Origin: an uncultured Oscillospiraceae bacterium
Lineage (GTDB): Bacteria > Bacillota > Clostridia > Oscillospirales > Ruminococcaceae
Assembly (NCBI GenBank): GCA_949285275.1
Contig: CASEBP010000073.1
Coordinates: 1-32,989 of the forward strand
Length of the DNA stretch: 32,989 bases
Reading direction: 5' to 3'
This document shows, piece by piece, positions 6,515-13,941 of the stretch. The translations under genes were made by a program, and so were the position numbers. Position 1 is the first letter of the stretch. Every line of letters begins with the position of its first letter. The notes below the pieces were generated by a model. It searched no databases and was not told the DNA's origin. It was given only the letters and a program-made list of their open reading frames with translations.

Positions 6515-7399
6515 ATGAGCAAACAACGCTGTGCCGTTTCGATTTTGACCGCTGCCGCCCTATGGGGTAGCATCGGGGTATTTCTGCGTGGACTGACCGA
6601 CCTCGGTCTTTCGTCGATGCAGGCGATGACCTCCCGGACGATCTTTGCTGCGGTGGTACTGTTTGCCGTGCTGTGGGTCCGCGACCGGTCGCTGCTGATC
6701 CTCCAACGGCCCGGCGATCTGCGCTATTTCTTCGCTACCGGCATCCTCAGTCTGCTCTTCTTCAACTGGTGCTACTTCGGCGCGATCAAGGCGAGTTCCA
6801 TGTCGGTCGCCGCGGTGCTGCTTTATACCTCCCCGATCTTTGTCGTGATCCTCTCGGCGCTCTGCTTCGGCGAGAGGATCACCCGCCGCAAGGCCGTTGC
6901 CCTTGTGCTGACTTTTGCCGGCTGTACGCTGGTCAGCGGATTGGCCGGCGCTGGTGAGCCGATCAGCCTGACGGCGCTGCTGCTTGGGATTGGCTCCGGC
7001 TTTGGCTATTCGCTTTACAGTATCTTCGGCCGCTTTGCACTGCGCCATTACCGTTCACTGACCGTCACTTTCTACACCATCTGCGTAGCGGCTGCCGGCA
7101 GCTTTGTCATCACCCTCGCGATCGGTGAGGCGCCGATCCCCGCCGTCCTGTTCGAAAGCGCCCGCGGTGTGGCTCTGATCTTTGGAATGGCGGTCCTCTG
7201 CTGCGCGCTGCCCTACCTGCTTTATACCGCTGGACTTTCCGGGGTGCAGACCGGCCATGCTGCGATCATGGCGACCCTCGAGCCGGTTGTCGCCGCGGCA
7301 CTCGGAATCGGGCTGTTTCACGAGGAGATGACCCCCGTCCGGCTGCTCGGAATGGGGCTGGTGTTGCTGTCTGTGCTGCTGCTCGCCCGGGATGACTGA
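6515..7399 (+). CDS. EamA (drug/metabolite transporter superfamily) membrane protein
   Basis: A 294-residue protein with about ten hydrophobic segments arranged as two EamA repeats (roughly residues 5-140 and 150-290). The first repeat begins TAAALWGSIGVFLRGL and includes ASSMSVAAVLLYTSPIFVVIL; the second includes GSGFGYSLYSIFGRFAL and GHAAIMATLEPVVAAALG, the latter being the hallmark of this family. Proteins of this type export amino acids, metabolites or nucleobases; nothing here fixes the substrate. GAGGTG (about 6500) precedes the ATG. It lies 52 nt after queT on the same strand. No clear terminator separates it from the tRNA-Gln promoter just downstream. Confidence 0.9.
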   Translation: MSKQRCAVSILTAAALWGSIGVFLRGLTDLGLSSMQAMTSRTIFAAVVLFAVLWVRDRSLLILQRPGDLRYFFATGILSLLFFNWCYFGAIKASSMSVAAVLLYTSPIFVVILSALCFGERITRRKAVALVLTFAGCTLVSGLAGAGEPISLTALLLGIGSGFGYSLYSIFGRFALRHYRSLTVTFYTICVAAAGSFVITLAIGEAPIPAVLFESARGVALIFGMAVLCCALPYLLYTAGLSGVQTGHAAIMATLEPVVAAALGIGLFHEEMTPVRLLGMGLVLLSVLLLARDD

Positions 7400-7430
7400 C
7401 GAAAAAACCGTCCCTTTGTTCAAAAACTAC

Positions 7431-7459
7431 TTGACATTTCCTCCATCGCTGGCTATAAT
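7431..7459 (+). promoter_or_regulatory. Consensus promoter for tRNA-Gln
   Basis: TTGACA (7431-7436), 17 nt, TATAAT (7454-7459): full consensus, 22 nt before the tRNA, as expected for a strong stable-RNA promoter. Confidence 0.85.
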
Positions 7460-7481
7460 AATTTATGCTTGTTACGAGCGA

Positions 7482-7555
7482 TGCCGAATTGTGTAAAGGT
7501 AGCACGACAGACTCTGACTCTGTTTGTCTGGGTTCGAATCCTAGTTCGGCAACCA
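7482..7555 (+). tRNA. tRNA-Gln, anticodon CTG, CCA encoded
   Basis: Folds as a complete cloverleaf: acceptor TGCCGAA/TTCGGCA (7482-7488 with 7545-7551), D stem GTGT/GCAC, anticodon stem ACAGA/TCTGT around loop CTCTGAC with anticodon CTG at 7514-7516, T loop TTCGAAT, discriminator A7552 and encoded CCA 7553-7555. The anticodon reads CAG codons. A consensus promoter precedes it and a terminator follows it, so it is a single-gene unit. Confidence 0.96.
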
Positions 7556-7560
7556 CCAAA

Positions 7561-7606
7561 GTCCCGCAGCGGAATGCAGCAGTGTTCCGTGGCGGGGCTT
7601 TTTTTG
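7561..7606 (+). terminator. Rho-independent terminator after tRNA-Gln
   Basis: Long stem pairing GTCCCGC-GCGGAA (7561-7574) with TTCCGT-GGCGGGGC (7585-7598, one mismatch), followed by TTTTTTTG. Confidence 0.85.
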
Positions 7607-7646
7607 TTGCCGAAATGCGGAAAATAGAAGATGCAGAAAATAAAGG

Positions 7647-7680
7647 CCGCCCGGGAATTTGGATTCCTGGGCGGTATTTT
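7647..7680. terminator. Second hairpin terminator, usable in both directions
   Basis: A 12-bp stem with one G-U pair (7647-7658 with 7663-7674), loop TTGG, and TATTTTTGT on the plus side; on the minus side CCTTTATTTT follows. It can back up the tRNA terminator and end the DUF4236-type gene transcript from the other strand. The remaining sequence to 7764 shows nothing else. Confidence 0.65.
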
Positions 7681-7764
7681 TGTTGTATCCCTGATGACTT
7701 TCCCCGGTCTTCCGGCCGCCGCGGTAACGGGGCGATACCGCGGCGCGGCTGGGGCAGCCGGTTT

Positions 7765-8577
7765 TTATTGTACCGGAGGATCGCAGACGGAACATGCCGT
7801 GTAGCCTTCGGAAACGGCCTCTGCGACGGGCATTTCCTGTGGGCTTTGCATTCCGCTGCAATCGGCGACGCTGTGATACTTTGTGCCGCTGCCGGAAACA
7901 TAAACCATGACCTCTGTGGAGGAAGGCAGGGAAGCGCCCTCGTCTACGGCTTGGCCCGCAAAAGCACCCGAAGAGGGATCGGAAGCGGTAATCTGCGGCG
8001 GAGGCTCCTGATCGGGGATCAGTTTGATCATCGCGTCGATGCCCCACCAGGCAGGAGGAATCAGCAGGAGGACAGAACCGATGATTGCCAATTGGGTGGA
8101 AGGCGTCTTTTCCCCCGGAGCAGAAAGGAGCGGCAAAAGGGAGGATAGGGACACCACTGCGCTGAGTATCGCCAAACTGATCCAGATGATGGCGGTGGCA
8201 GTTCCGGAAACACCGTCCCCGCCCGCGAAAGCGTGCCGGACAAGCCAGCTGACAGACAAAAAGATGGCGGCGCAAAACAGCCCGTCTGCGGATTCTTTCG
8301 GGAAACACCGTATGGACGGGCCTTCTTCGCTCATCCCCGTCTCCGGGGTATCTGAATGCTGATCTGCCTTCTCCGGTTGGGTTTTTGCTTTCGCGGAGAA
8401 GGAATTGACGTACGATGGGTCCGTTTCGGAAGTTCCCACACGCCGGGCCGTGCGGTCCTCTGTGCCGACCGATGCCTTTGTGTCCGGTGCGCCGAAAGAG
8501 AATCCCAAAGATCGTTTGCCGATATTGAGACGGATGCCTTTTGTCAAACGGACCGAGCGGCGAAAACGGAATCCCAT
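7765..8577 (-). CDS. DUF4236-type protein with three membrane segments and a C-terminal CxxC module
   Basis: The first 30 residues, MGFRFRRSVRLTKGIRLNIG and KRSLGFSFGAP, are the DUF4236 domain, a short basic beta-rich module of unknown role. A hydrophilic Ser/Thr/Glu-rich linker follows to about residue 95, then three hydrophobic segments (GLFCAAIFLSVSWLV, AIIWISLAILSAVVSL, LAIIGSVLLLIPPAWWG). The end (TKYHSVADCSGM to GYTACSVCDPP) resembles the small H/C modules found in bacterial envelope proteins, with His, Cys and a final CxxC that could bind a metal. ATG at 8577 follows GGAGG at 7 nt. A promoter at 8809-8837 points at it with a leader of about 225 nt. Base composition and codon choice look less GC-biased than neighbours, possibly horizontal acquisition. 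Function unknown. Confidence 0.8.
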   Translation of the reverse strand: MGFRFRRSVRLTKGIRLNIGKRSLGFSFGAPDTKASVGTEDRTARRVGTSETDPSYVNSFSAKAKTQPEKADQHSDTPETGMSEEGPSIRCFPKESADGLFCAAIFLSVSWLVRHAFAGGDGVSGTATAIIWISLAILSAVVSLSSLLPLLSAPGEKTPSTQLAIIGSVLLLIPPAWWGIDAMIKLIPDQEPPPQITASDPSSGAFAGQAVDEGASLPSSTEVMVYVSGSGTKYHSVADCSGMQSPQEMPVAEAVSEGYTACSVCDPPVQ

Positions 8578-8808
8578 TCTTCTGCCTCCTTAAGCGGATT
8601 GGCTGGCCATAAAATGTCGATGAAAGCGTACGGCTATGATGCGGGAAAGAGGCTTCGGGCCAATGGGATCCCCGCTGCACGGCAGAGGAGCCCGTATGGC
8701 GCCGAAAGAAGTCCGCCGGATTTCAAGAGGTTGGGATTCATGAGAATGGTTTTAGCCCGGGAAACCCCACCACAACGTGGAAAAATCGGAGCGGCCCTCT
8801 GAAGAAAA

Positions 8809-8837
8809 AGAATAGTATAGCTTTTTATGGGTGTCAA
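8809..8837 (-). promoter_or_regulatory. Promoter for the DUF4236-type gene
   Basis: Minus strand TTGACA (8832-8837), 17 nt, TATTCT (8809-8814). Transcription would begin near 8802, leaving about 225 nt of untranslated leader before 8577, in which I see no convincing gene. Confidence 0.65.
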
Positions 8838-8852
8838 GGATTTCCTGACGCT

Positions 8853-8918
8853 GGAACGGCCGAATCGTTCCGGCAGCTGTTGCATGCTGCGAAGTTCCGC
8901 TTTTGGATCTGAGCGGAA
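8853..8918. other. Three tandem hairpins in a gene-free interval
   Basis: Between 8578 and 9096 there is no supported gene. Upstream of the promoter at 8809-8837 three short stems follow each other: GGAACG/CGTTCC (8853-8858 with 8866-8871), GCAGC/GCTGC (8873-8877 with 8886-8890) and TTCCGCT/AGCGGAA (8895-8901 with 8912-8918). They could belong to an unrecognised small RNA or be chance pairings in GC-rich DNA; no promoter or U-tract clearly frames them. Confidence 0.3.
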
Positions 8919-9006
8919 GACTCTGCCCGCTCGGCCTGACAGGACGCTGCAATCAGGGACCCGATGGAAAGAAGACGTCCGGCAGGAGAAAAAATGTCCG
9001 TTTGGT

Positions 9007-9034
9007 TTCACTGAGCGGGAAAATCTGCTATAAT
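9007..9034 (+). promoter_or_regulatory. Promoter for the RraA-like/amidohydrolase pair
   Basis: TTCACT (9007-9012), 16 nt, TATAAT (9029-9034), about 60 nt upstream of the start at 9097. The -10 box is perfect, the -35 box weak. Confidence 0.55.
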
Positions 9035-9096
9035 GAAAAAAACAGCGCGGCCCGGCGTTTGTTGCCCGCCGCCGGAAAAAAAGGGGAGATGTTTTT

Positions 9097-9777
9097 ATGC
9101 AGCAGGGTTGTCATATCTATGCCGATTTCGACCGGCCTGATCCCGCTATTATCGAAGGCTTCCGCGGGATTCCGGCCGCCAATATCGACGACAACATGGG
9201 CCGCTGTGCCGCAATCGACGGGGCTATCGCCCGGATTAGCCGCAGCCGTGCGCCGCTGGTTGGGCCCGCCTTCACCGTCCGGGTTCCCGAGGGGGACAAC
9301 CTGATGTTCCATAAGGCGATGGATATGGCCAAGCCGGGCGACGTCGTTGTTATCGACGCCGGTGGCGGAACGGAGCATGCCATCCTCGGCGAGCTGATGG
9401 TCACCTACTGCCGGGTTCGCGGCATCGCCGGTATCGTGGTCGACGGGCTGGTCCGGGACGCCGACGCCATCGCGGAGATGGAAGGTATCACCATCTATGC
9501 GCGTGGAGCTACTCCCAACGGCCCCTATAAAAACGGTCCCGGTGAGCTGCGCGGCACCGTCAGCGTCGGCGGGCGGATCGTGCGGCCCGGCGACCTGATC
9601 GTCGGAGACGGCGACGGGGTAGTCGTTATTCCCCGGGAGGGCGCCGCTGCTGTCCTGCAGGCCGCGCAGGAGACCGTGAAAAAGGAGGAGGCCATCCTGC
9701 AGGGCATTATGCAGGGACAGTACCCCCGCCCGTGGGTTGACGAGAAACTTCGCGAGATCGGCTGCACGGAGGATTGA
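9097..9777 (+). CDS. RraA-like protein (HMG/CHA aldolase - RraA superfamily)
   Basis: A 226-residue protein of the RraA fold, whose members include the RNase E inhibitor RraA and divalent-metal aldolases/decarboxylases acting on 4-hydroxy-4-methyl-2-oxoglutarate and related acids. Visible signatures are VVVIDAGGGTEHAILGELM, then IAGIVVDGLVRDADAI with the Arg-Asp pair of the aldolase active site, and PGDLIVGDGDGVVVIP. ATG at 9097 follows GGGGAG at about 9 nt. It is followed 49 nt later by an amidohydrolase on the same strand and both share one promoter and one terminator, so a small catabolic pair acting on one compound is more likely than RNase E control. The substrate is not visible from sequence. 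The older name dimethylmenaquinone methyltransferase for such proteins is a misannotation. Confidence 0.88.
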   Translation: MQQGCHIYADFDRPDPAIIEGFRGIPAANIDDNMGRCAAIDGAIARISRSRAPLVGPAFTVRVPEGDNLMFHKAMDMAKPGDVVVIDAGGGTEHAILGELMVTYCRVRGIAGIVVDGLVRDADAIAEMEGITIYARGATPNGPYKNGPGELRGTVSVGGRIVRPGDLIVGDGDGVVVIPREGAAAVLQAAQETVKKEEAILQGIMQGQYPRPWVDEKLREIGCTED

Positions 9778-9826
9778 TCTGATACGCTGCGGCCGCAACC
9801 CCACCGAACGAAAGGAGAATGCCTGT

Positions 9827-11251
9827 ATGCTGGATCTGTTGATCCGTGACGCCGCTGTCATTCCTGTTGATCCGCAGCACCATTTCTTCTCGCCCGGCTT
9901 TGTCGCGGTGCGGGGCCGGGAGATCGCCGCCGTCGGCCCGATGGAGGCGCTCCCCGACGAGCCCGCCCGCCGGGTGATCGACGGCAGTGGACTTGCCGTG
10001 CTCCCTGGGCTGATCGATGCTCATGGACATGCGGGGCACTGCCTGATCCGCACCCTTGGGGAACAATCGATCCACTGGATCGCGATGGCCAATGAGATCT
10101 ATGAGCAGTTCACCGACGACTTCTTCTGGTACGCCGATGGCGCTCTCGCCGCCGCCGAACGGCTCAAGTTCGGGATTACCACCGGCGTTTCGATGATGGG
10201 GAGCTCGTCGCGCTGCGACCGGGTTGAACTGCTCGCTGCCCACTTCGACGGGAGCATAAAAACCGGAATCCGTCAGTTTGCCGGACTGGGCTGTTCGGCA
10301 CCACCCTGGCCGAGAACCGTTCGCCACTGGGAGGGGGATTCCTTCCGGGAATATTCCGTTGTTCCGCAGGACGCTATCACCAACGCCCGCCGTGCGCTTG
10401 AACAGTTCAACGGCCGCAACGGCCGTCAGTTCTGCATCGTTGCCCCCTCCACAATGGGCCGCAAGGCCGGAATGAGCGACGACTTTTCCGCCGGAGAGAA
10501 CCGCGCAATGATCGCCCTGGCCCGGGAGTTTGGGGTTATCCTGCATACCCATGCCTATGGCGGCGACATCGAGTTCCTGTATCAGACTACGCCTGAGGCG
10601 CTGGCTCCCGATGTCTCGCTCACCCATTGCACCGGCCTGTCCGAGCGGGAGGTCGCGATCCTCGCTGAGACGGGGGCCTGGGTTTTCCACGGCCCTACCA
10701 CCCGGTCGGTCATCCGCAAACGCTGCCCGGTCTACGAGCTGCTGCGCGCCGGTGCCCGGATGGCTATCGTCTCGGACGGCACTGCCCCTGACCGCAGCTT
10801 TGACCTCTGGCGCGAGATGAAGGTCTTCCAGGTCATTCACCGCGGCCATGAGGGCAATACGATGCTTGCCCCGCCTGGACTGGTCCTCGAGATGTGCACC
10901 ATCCGCGCCGCCGAAGCGCTCGGACTCGGGGCGGTGACCGGTTCGCTCGAGCCGGGAAAGCGCGCCGACTTGATTACTGTCGATCTGCGCCAGCCCCACC
11001 TTGCCCCGGCCGGCCCGATGCTGCTGCAGCGGCTGGTCTATCATGCACAGGGACAGGATGTCCGCGATGTCTGGGTCGACGGCGAACCGGTCATGGAAAA
11101 CCGCCGGCTGACCTGCTGCGACGAAGGGCGGATTCTCGCCGATGCCGACGCCGCCTTTGCGACGCTGGCCCAGCGGCTCGGCCCCGAGCGGATGGAGCGA
11201 TTCACCCGCAACGATGGGCTTTATTCCCTCTGCGCGGTCAGCGCGTTCTGA
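9827..11251 (+). CDS. Metal-dependent amidohydrolase, TrzN/AtzB/adenosine-type deaminase family
   Basis: A 474-residue TIM-barrel hydrolase of the amidohydrolase superfamily, which deaminates or hydrolyses nucleobase-like and other heterocyclic compounds. The N-terminal beta-sandwich (LLIRDAAVIPVD) leads to the first metal motif DAHGHAGH (His66 and His68), then VILHTHAYGG, SLTHCTGLSE and the aspartate in AIVSDGTAPDRS. The usual carboxyl stretch AAEALGLGAVTGSLEPGKRADLITVD is present. ATG at 9827 is chosen because AAAGGAG (9811-9817) lies 9 nt upstream; a longer frame from 9737 would overlap the RraA-like gene. It forms a two-gene unit with that gene and ends at a strong terminator. Substrate unknown; guanine, adenosine analogues and triazines are all handled by relatives. 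Confidence 0.9.
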   Translation: MLDLLIRDAAVIPVDPQHHFFSPGFVAVRGREIAAVGPMEALPDEPARRVIDGSGLAVLPGLIDAHGHAGHCLIRTLGEQSIHWIAMANEIYEQFTDDFFWYADGALAAAERLKFGITTGVSMMGSSSRCDRVELLAAHFDGSIKTGIRQFAGLGCSAPPWPRTVRHWEGDSFREYSVVPQDAITNARRALEQFNGRNGRQFCIVAPSTMGRKAGMSDDFSAGENRAMIALAREFGVILHTHAYGGDIEFLYQTTPEALAPDVSLTHCTGLSEREVAILAETGAWVFHGPTTRSVIRKRCPVYELLRAGARMAIVSDGTAPDRSFDLWREMKVFQVIHRGHEGNTMLAPPGLVLEMCTIRAAEALGLGAVTGSLEPGKRADLITVDLRQPHLAPAGPMLLQRLVYHAQGQDVRDVWVDGEPVMENRRLTCCDEGRILADADAAFATLAQRLGPERMERFTRNDGLYSLCAVSAF

Positions 11252-11272
11252 CCATTTTACCGAACCGTCAAA

Positions 11273-11306
11273 GAAGGCGCAGGAATTTTCCTGCGCCTTC
11301 TTTTGT
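11273..11306. terminator. Bidirectional terminator between convergent genes
   Basis: A 13-bp perfect inverted repeat (11273-11285 with 11288-11300) followed by TTTTGT on the plus side and TTTGAC on the minus side. It ends the amidohydrolase transcript and probably that of the metal ATPase from the other strand. Confidence 0.85.
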
Positions 11307-11314
11307 GATCCATT

Positions 11315-13432
11315 TTACCGGGATGCGGCGCGCCGCAGCAGGGTCAGTGAGTTGAGAATGGCAAGGATACTCACCCCGACGTCGGCAAAGACGGCCATCC
11401 ACATTGTTGCCTGGCCCGCCGCGCCGAGCAGGAGGACTGTCAATTTGATACCGAGGGCAAAAACGATGTTCTGCCGCGCCTTGCCCACCGTGCGCCGGGC
11501 GATCCGGATGGCGGCCGGCAGTGCGGTCAGTTTCTCCTGCACCAACACGACGTCGGCCGATTCGATCGCCGTATCGGTTCCCAAGCCCATTGCGATTCCC
11601 ACGTCCGCTTGAGCAAGGACCGGTGCGTCGTTGATGCCGTCCCCGACAAAGAGGGTCACCCGGCCCTGCTGCCGCAACATCTGCAGCCGTTCCGGCTTAT
11701 CCTGCGGCAGAAGACCGGCAAAGACGGTGTCGATGCCCAACGCTTCGGCCGTCTCGCGGGCGGGAGGTTCGGCGTCGCCGGTCAGCATTGCAATCCGCTC
11801 GATCCCCAGCTGGCGCAGCGCGGCAAGCGCCTCTTTTGCCTCGGGGCGGGGCCGGTCGGCCAGCACAAACGCCCCTGCTGCGCGTCCGTCCACCGCCAGC
11901 AGTACGTTGGCGTCAGGCAGTGGGGAGAGATCCACGCCGGACTGCCGCAGCAGCCGCGCTGATCCGCAGAGCAGATGCCGGTCGCCTACCATCAGCGATA
12001 CCCCCATGCCGGGGTGCTCGGTCAGCGACGTAACCGGCTCGGGCGCGGGCGCCCCTGCGTATTCCCGGATGGCCCGTGCCGCCGGATGGTTGGAATTCTG
12101 TTCGGCCGCTGCCGCCAGCGGCAACAGCTGTTCGGCCGAAAAGCCCGGCGCCGTCACAAACTGCGCCACCGCCGGTACCCCAAGGGTCAGGGTGCCGGTC
12201 TTGTCGAAGGCCGCACAGTCGGCGCGGGCCAGTGTCTCAAGAAATCGCGTTCCCTTGACCAGTACGCCCGCCCGGGAGGCCGCTCCTACCCCCGCGAAGA
12301 AGGTCAGCGGCACCGAGATGACCAGCGCACAGGGGCAGGAGGCCACAAGAAAGACCAGCGCCCGGGAGATCCAGTTCGAGAAGCTTCCCTGGCCCAGCAG
12401 CGGCGGCAGCAGTGCGATGACCGCCGCCACCCCTACCACCGCAGGGGTGTAGATCCGGGAGAAGCGGGTGATAAATCGCTCTGCCCGGCCCTTCTGGGAG
12501 GTCGAATCCCGTACCAGCCGGATGATCCGCGAAGCGGTCGAGTCCTCAAAGGAGGAGACGGTTCGACAGGTCAGCAGCCCATCGGTACTAATCCCGCCAG
12601 ACGGAATCCGGCTTCCCGGTCCCACCGATACCGGCAGCGGTTCACCGGTGATCGCCGACAGATCGAGGTAGCCGCCTCCCTCCAGCACCTCACAGTCGAT
12701 CGGAATCCGGTCGCCGGGCCGGATCAGGATCCGGCTGCCGGGAAGCACCGTTTCGGCCGGCACGGTCCGGCGCTCGCCGTCAGGAGAGAGCAGCAGTGCT
12801 GTATCGGGCCGGATATTGGTCAGCGCCTCGATGTCCCGCTGGCTCTTGGCGACGGCCCGGGCCTCCAGGATATTGCCCAGTCGGAAAAATGCGGTGACCG
12901 CCATCGCCTCAAGCATTCCCTCGAGCGGGTCGGCCGATACTGTCGCCAGTACGAGCGATGCTGCGACCGCTACCGTCAGCAGGCCCAGCTCATCAAACGC
13001 CTGCCCCGACAGAAATCCCCGGATCCCTTCGAGAAAGAGCGGGTAGCCGATCAGCAGAACCCCCACCGCCATCAGCCAGGGCGATACATCGTTGCCCAGC
13101 AGCAGCGCCCCGATCCCGAGAGCTGCTCCCAACAGCGTTGCCGCCCGACTGCCCGGCGCTTGGATCGCATCGCCATGATCATGGCCGCAGGAACAGCCCT
13201 CCCCGTCATCGTGGCCGCAGGAGCAGCCGTCATGGGTGTGAGAATGATGATGGCCGCAGGAGCAGACGGCTGGGTCGGGGTCGTCTCCTCCCGGGTCGCC
13301 GGAGGAATCCTCCCGGGTGCAGCAAGCTTCATCGGGATGGTTGGGCAGCGATTCGCTGCGGTGGGCGGCACAGCACGGACAGCCCGGATCGGTGCAATGG
13401 CAGTGATCATGATGGGTATGCGGCTTATTCAT
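11315..13432 (-). CDS. P1B-type heavy-metal ATPase (Zn/Cd/Pb exporter) with Cys/His-rich N-terminus
   Basis: Membrane pump of 705 residues that exports soft divalent metals using ATP. Residues 1-88 are an unusual soft-metal tail: HTHHDHCHC and CPCC near the start, then three repeats beginning CSCGH (about residues 57-88) with His, Asp and Gly; the usual ferredoxin-like HMA domain is absent. Next come membrane helices, the actuator motif (AITGEPLPV), the transmembrane CPC at Cys366-Pro-Cys368, the phosphorylation site DKTGTLT (Asp410), the NSNHPAARAI HP motif, and GDGINDAP. The final helices (KLTVLLLGA, FADVGVSILAILNSL) match the Zn/Cd/Pb class. ATG at 13432 follows GGGAGGTG; it overlaps the ArsR gene by 8 nt, implying translational coupling. 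Confidence 0.94.
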   Translation of the reverse strand: MNKPHTHHDHCHCTDPGCPCCAAHRSESLPNHPDEACCTREDSSGDPGGDDPDPAVCSCGHHHSHTHDGCSCGHDDGEGCSCGHDHGDAIQAPGSRAATLLGAALGIGALLLGNDVSPWLMAVGVLLIGYPLFLEGIRGFLSGQAFDELGLLTVAVAASLVLATVSADPLEGMLEAMAVTAFFRLGNILEARAVAKSQRDIEALTNIRPDTALLLSPDGERRTVPAETVLPGSRILIRPGDRIPIDCEVLEGGGYLDLSAITGEPLPVSVGPGSRIPSGGISTDGLLTCRTVSSFEDSTASRIIRLVRDSTSQKGRAERFITRFSRIYTPAVVGVAAVIALLPPLLGQGSFSNWISRALVFLVASCPCALVISVPLTFFAGVGAASRAGVLVKGTRFLETLARADCAAFDKTGTLTLGVPAVAQFVTAPGFSAEQLLPLAAAAEQNSNHPAARAIREYAGAPAPEPVTSLTEHPGMGVSLMVGDRHLLCGSARLLRQSGVDLSPLPDANVLLAVDGRAAGAFVLADRPRPEAKEALAALRQLGIERIAMLTGDAEPPARETAEALGIDTVFAGLLPQDKPERLQMLRQQGRVTLFVGDGINDAPVLAQADVGIAMGLGTDTAIESADVVLVQEKLTALPAAIRIARRTVGKARQNIVFALGIKLTVLLLGAAGQATMWMAVFADVGVSILAILNSLTLLRRAASR

Positions 13433-13772
13433 AGGAAAACACCTCCCTGATATGTTCGATCCCCATGCTGAGGATCTTGGCAACATGGTCGTCATCGAGA
13501 GAATAGCAGCTGTTGCGCCCGCTTCGGCGGCATTTGACCACCCGGGCGTTCTTGAGGATCCGCATCTGATGAGAGACCGCCGGCTGGCTCATGCCGACCG
13601 CCTCACAGATTTCTCCGACTGTCAGCTCCCGTTCACCGAGGGCGCAGATGATTCGGATGCGGGTCGAATCGGCGAAGATCGAGAAGATGCTGGTGAGCGC
13701 ATCAAGTTCCCGTTCATCCGGAAGGGCAGGAATTTGGTCCGCTGCCGTGTGAAGATGGGGTTTGACCTGCAT
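13425..13772 (-). CDS. ArsR/SmtB-family metal-sensing repressor with alpha-5 zinc site
   Basis: A 115-residue winged-helix dimer that leaves its operator when it binds metal. The DNA-reading segment is LTVGEICEAVGMSQPAVSHQ (residues 50-69). The last helix contains D-x-H-x10-H-x2-E (Asp94, His96, His107, Glu110), exactly the alpha-5 zinc site of SmtB/CzrA; the alpha-3 site lacks the ELCVGD cysteines of CadC (it reads ELTVGE), so zinc or cobalt sensing is more likely than cadmium or lead. The start at 13772 is chosen because AGGAGG sits 8 nt upstream, whereas the longer ATG at 13796 precedes that ribosome site. It overlaps the metal ATPase by 8 nt, which makes a classical sensor-pump operon. 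Confidence 0.92.
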   Translation of the reverse strand: MQVKPHLHTAADQIPALPDERELDALTSIFSIFADSTRIRIICALGERELTVGEICEAVGMSQPAVSHQMRILKNARVVKCRRSGRNSCYSLDDDHVAKILSMGIEHIREVFSYE

Positions 13773-13794
13773 GAGGGTTCCTCCTTTCATTGAC

Positions 13795-13831
13795 ATATTA
13801 GCATATAAACATATAAATAGTCAAGCATATA
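13795..13831 (-). promoter_or_regulatory. Promoter and likely operator of the arsR-ATPase operon
   Basis: Minus strand TTGACT (13819-13824), 18 nt, TAATAT (13795-13800). The region is a sharp AT-rich island, with AGCATATA repeated at 13800-13807 and 13824-13831 and several ATATG/CATAT words between, as in SmtB-type operators. Which words the repressor contacts is not resolved by eye. Confidence 0.6.
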
Positions 13832-13839
13832 TTTTACCG

Positions 13840-13866
13840 AAAAAATCCCCGCCCGGCAGGGCGGGG
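13840..13866 (-). terminator. Terminator of the unknown gene at 13942-14430
   Basis: On the minus strand CCCCGCCC/GGGCGGGG (8 bp, 13847-13854 with 13859-13866), loop of 4, followed by ATTTTTT. It insulates the arsR promoter just beyond it. Confidence 0.8.
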
Positions 13867-13941
13867 AAAAGCGGTGGATTGACGTTTCCACTGCAGGCGG
13901 GAAAGAAAAAGGCGCAGTTCCCCCGCGGGGCAGGGAAGAGG

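Noticed and set aside
7266..7901. Minus-strand frame containing ELGFEPRQTESESVVLPLHN
   Set aside because: It is antisense to the tRNA-Gln gene and runs into the end of the EamA gene; same type of artefact.
8634..8741. 35-residue minus-strand frame in the leader of the DUF4236-type gene
   Set aside because: It has no ribosome site and no recognisable features.
11142..11612. Plus-strand frame bridging the end of the amidohydrolase and the metal ATPase
   Set aside because: It crosses a strong terminator and is opposite conserved ATPase sequence.
13180..13275. Tandem DNA repeats near the start of the metal ATPase as a possible CRISPR array
   Set aside because: The units are in-frame codons for CSCGH repeats of unequal spacing; there are no unique spacers of constant length.
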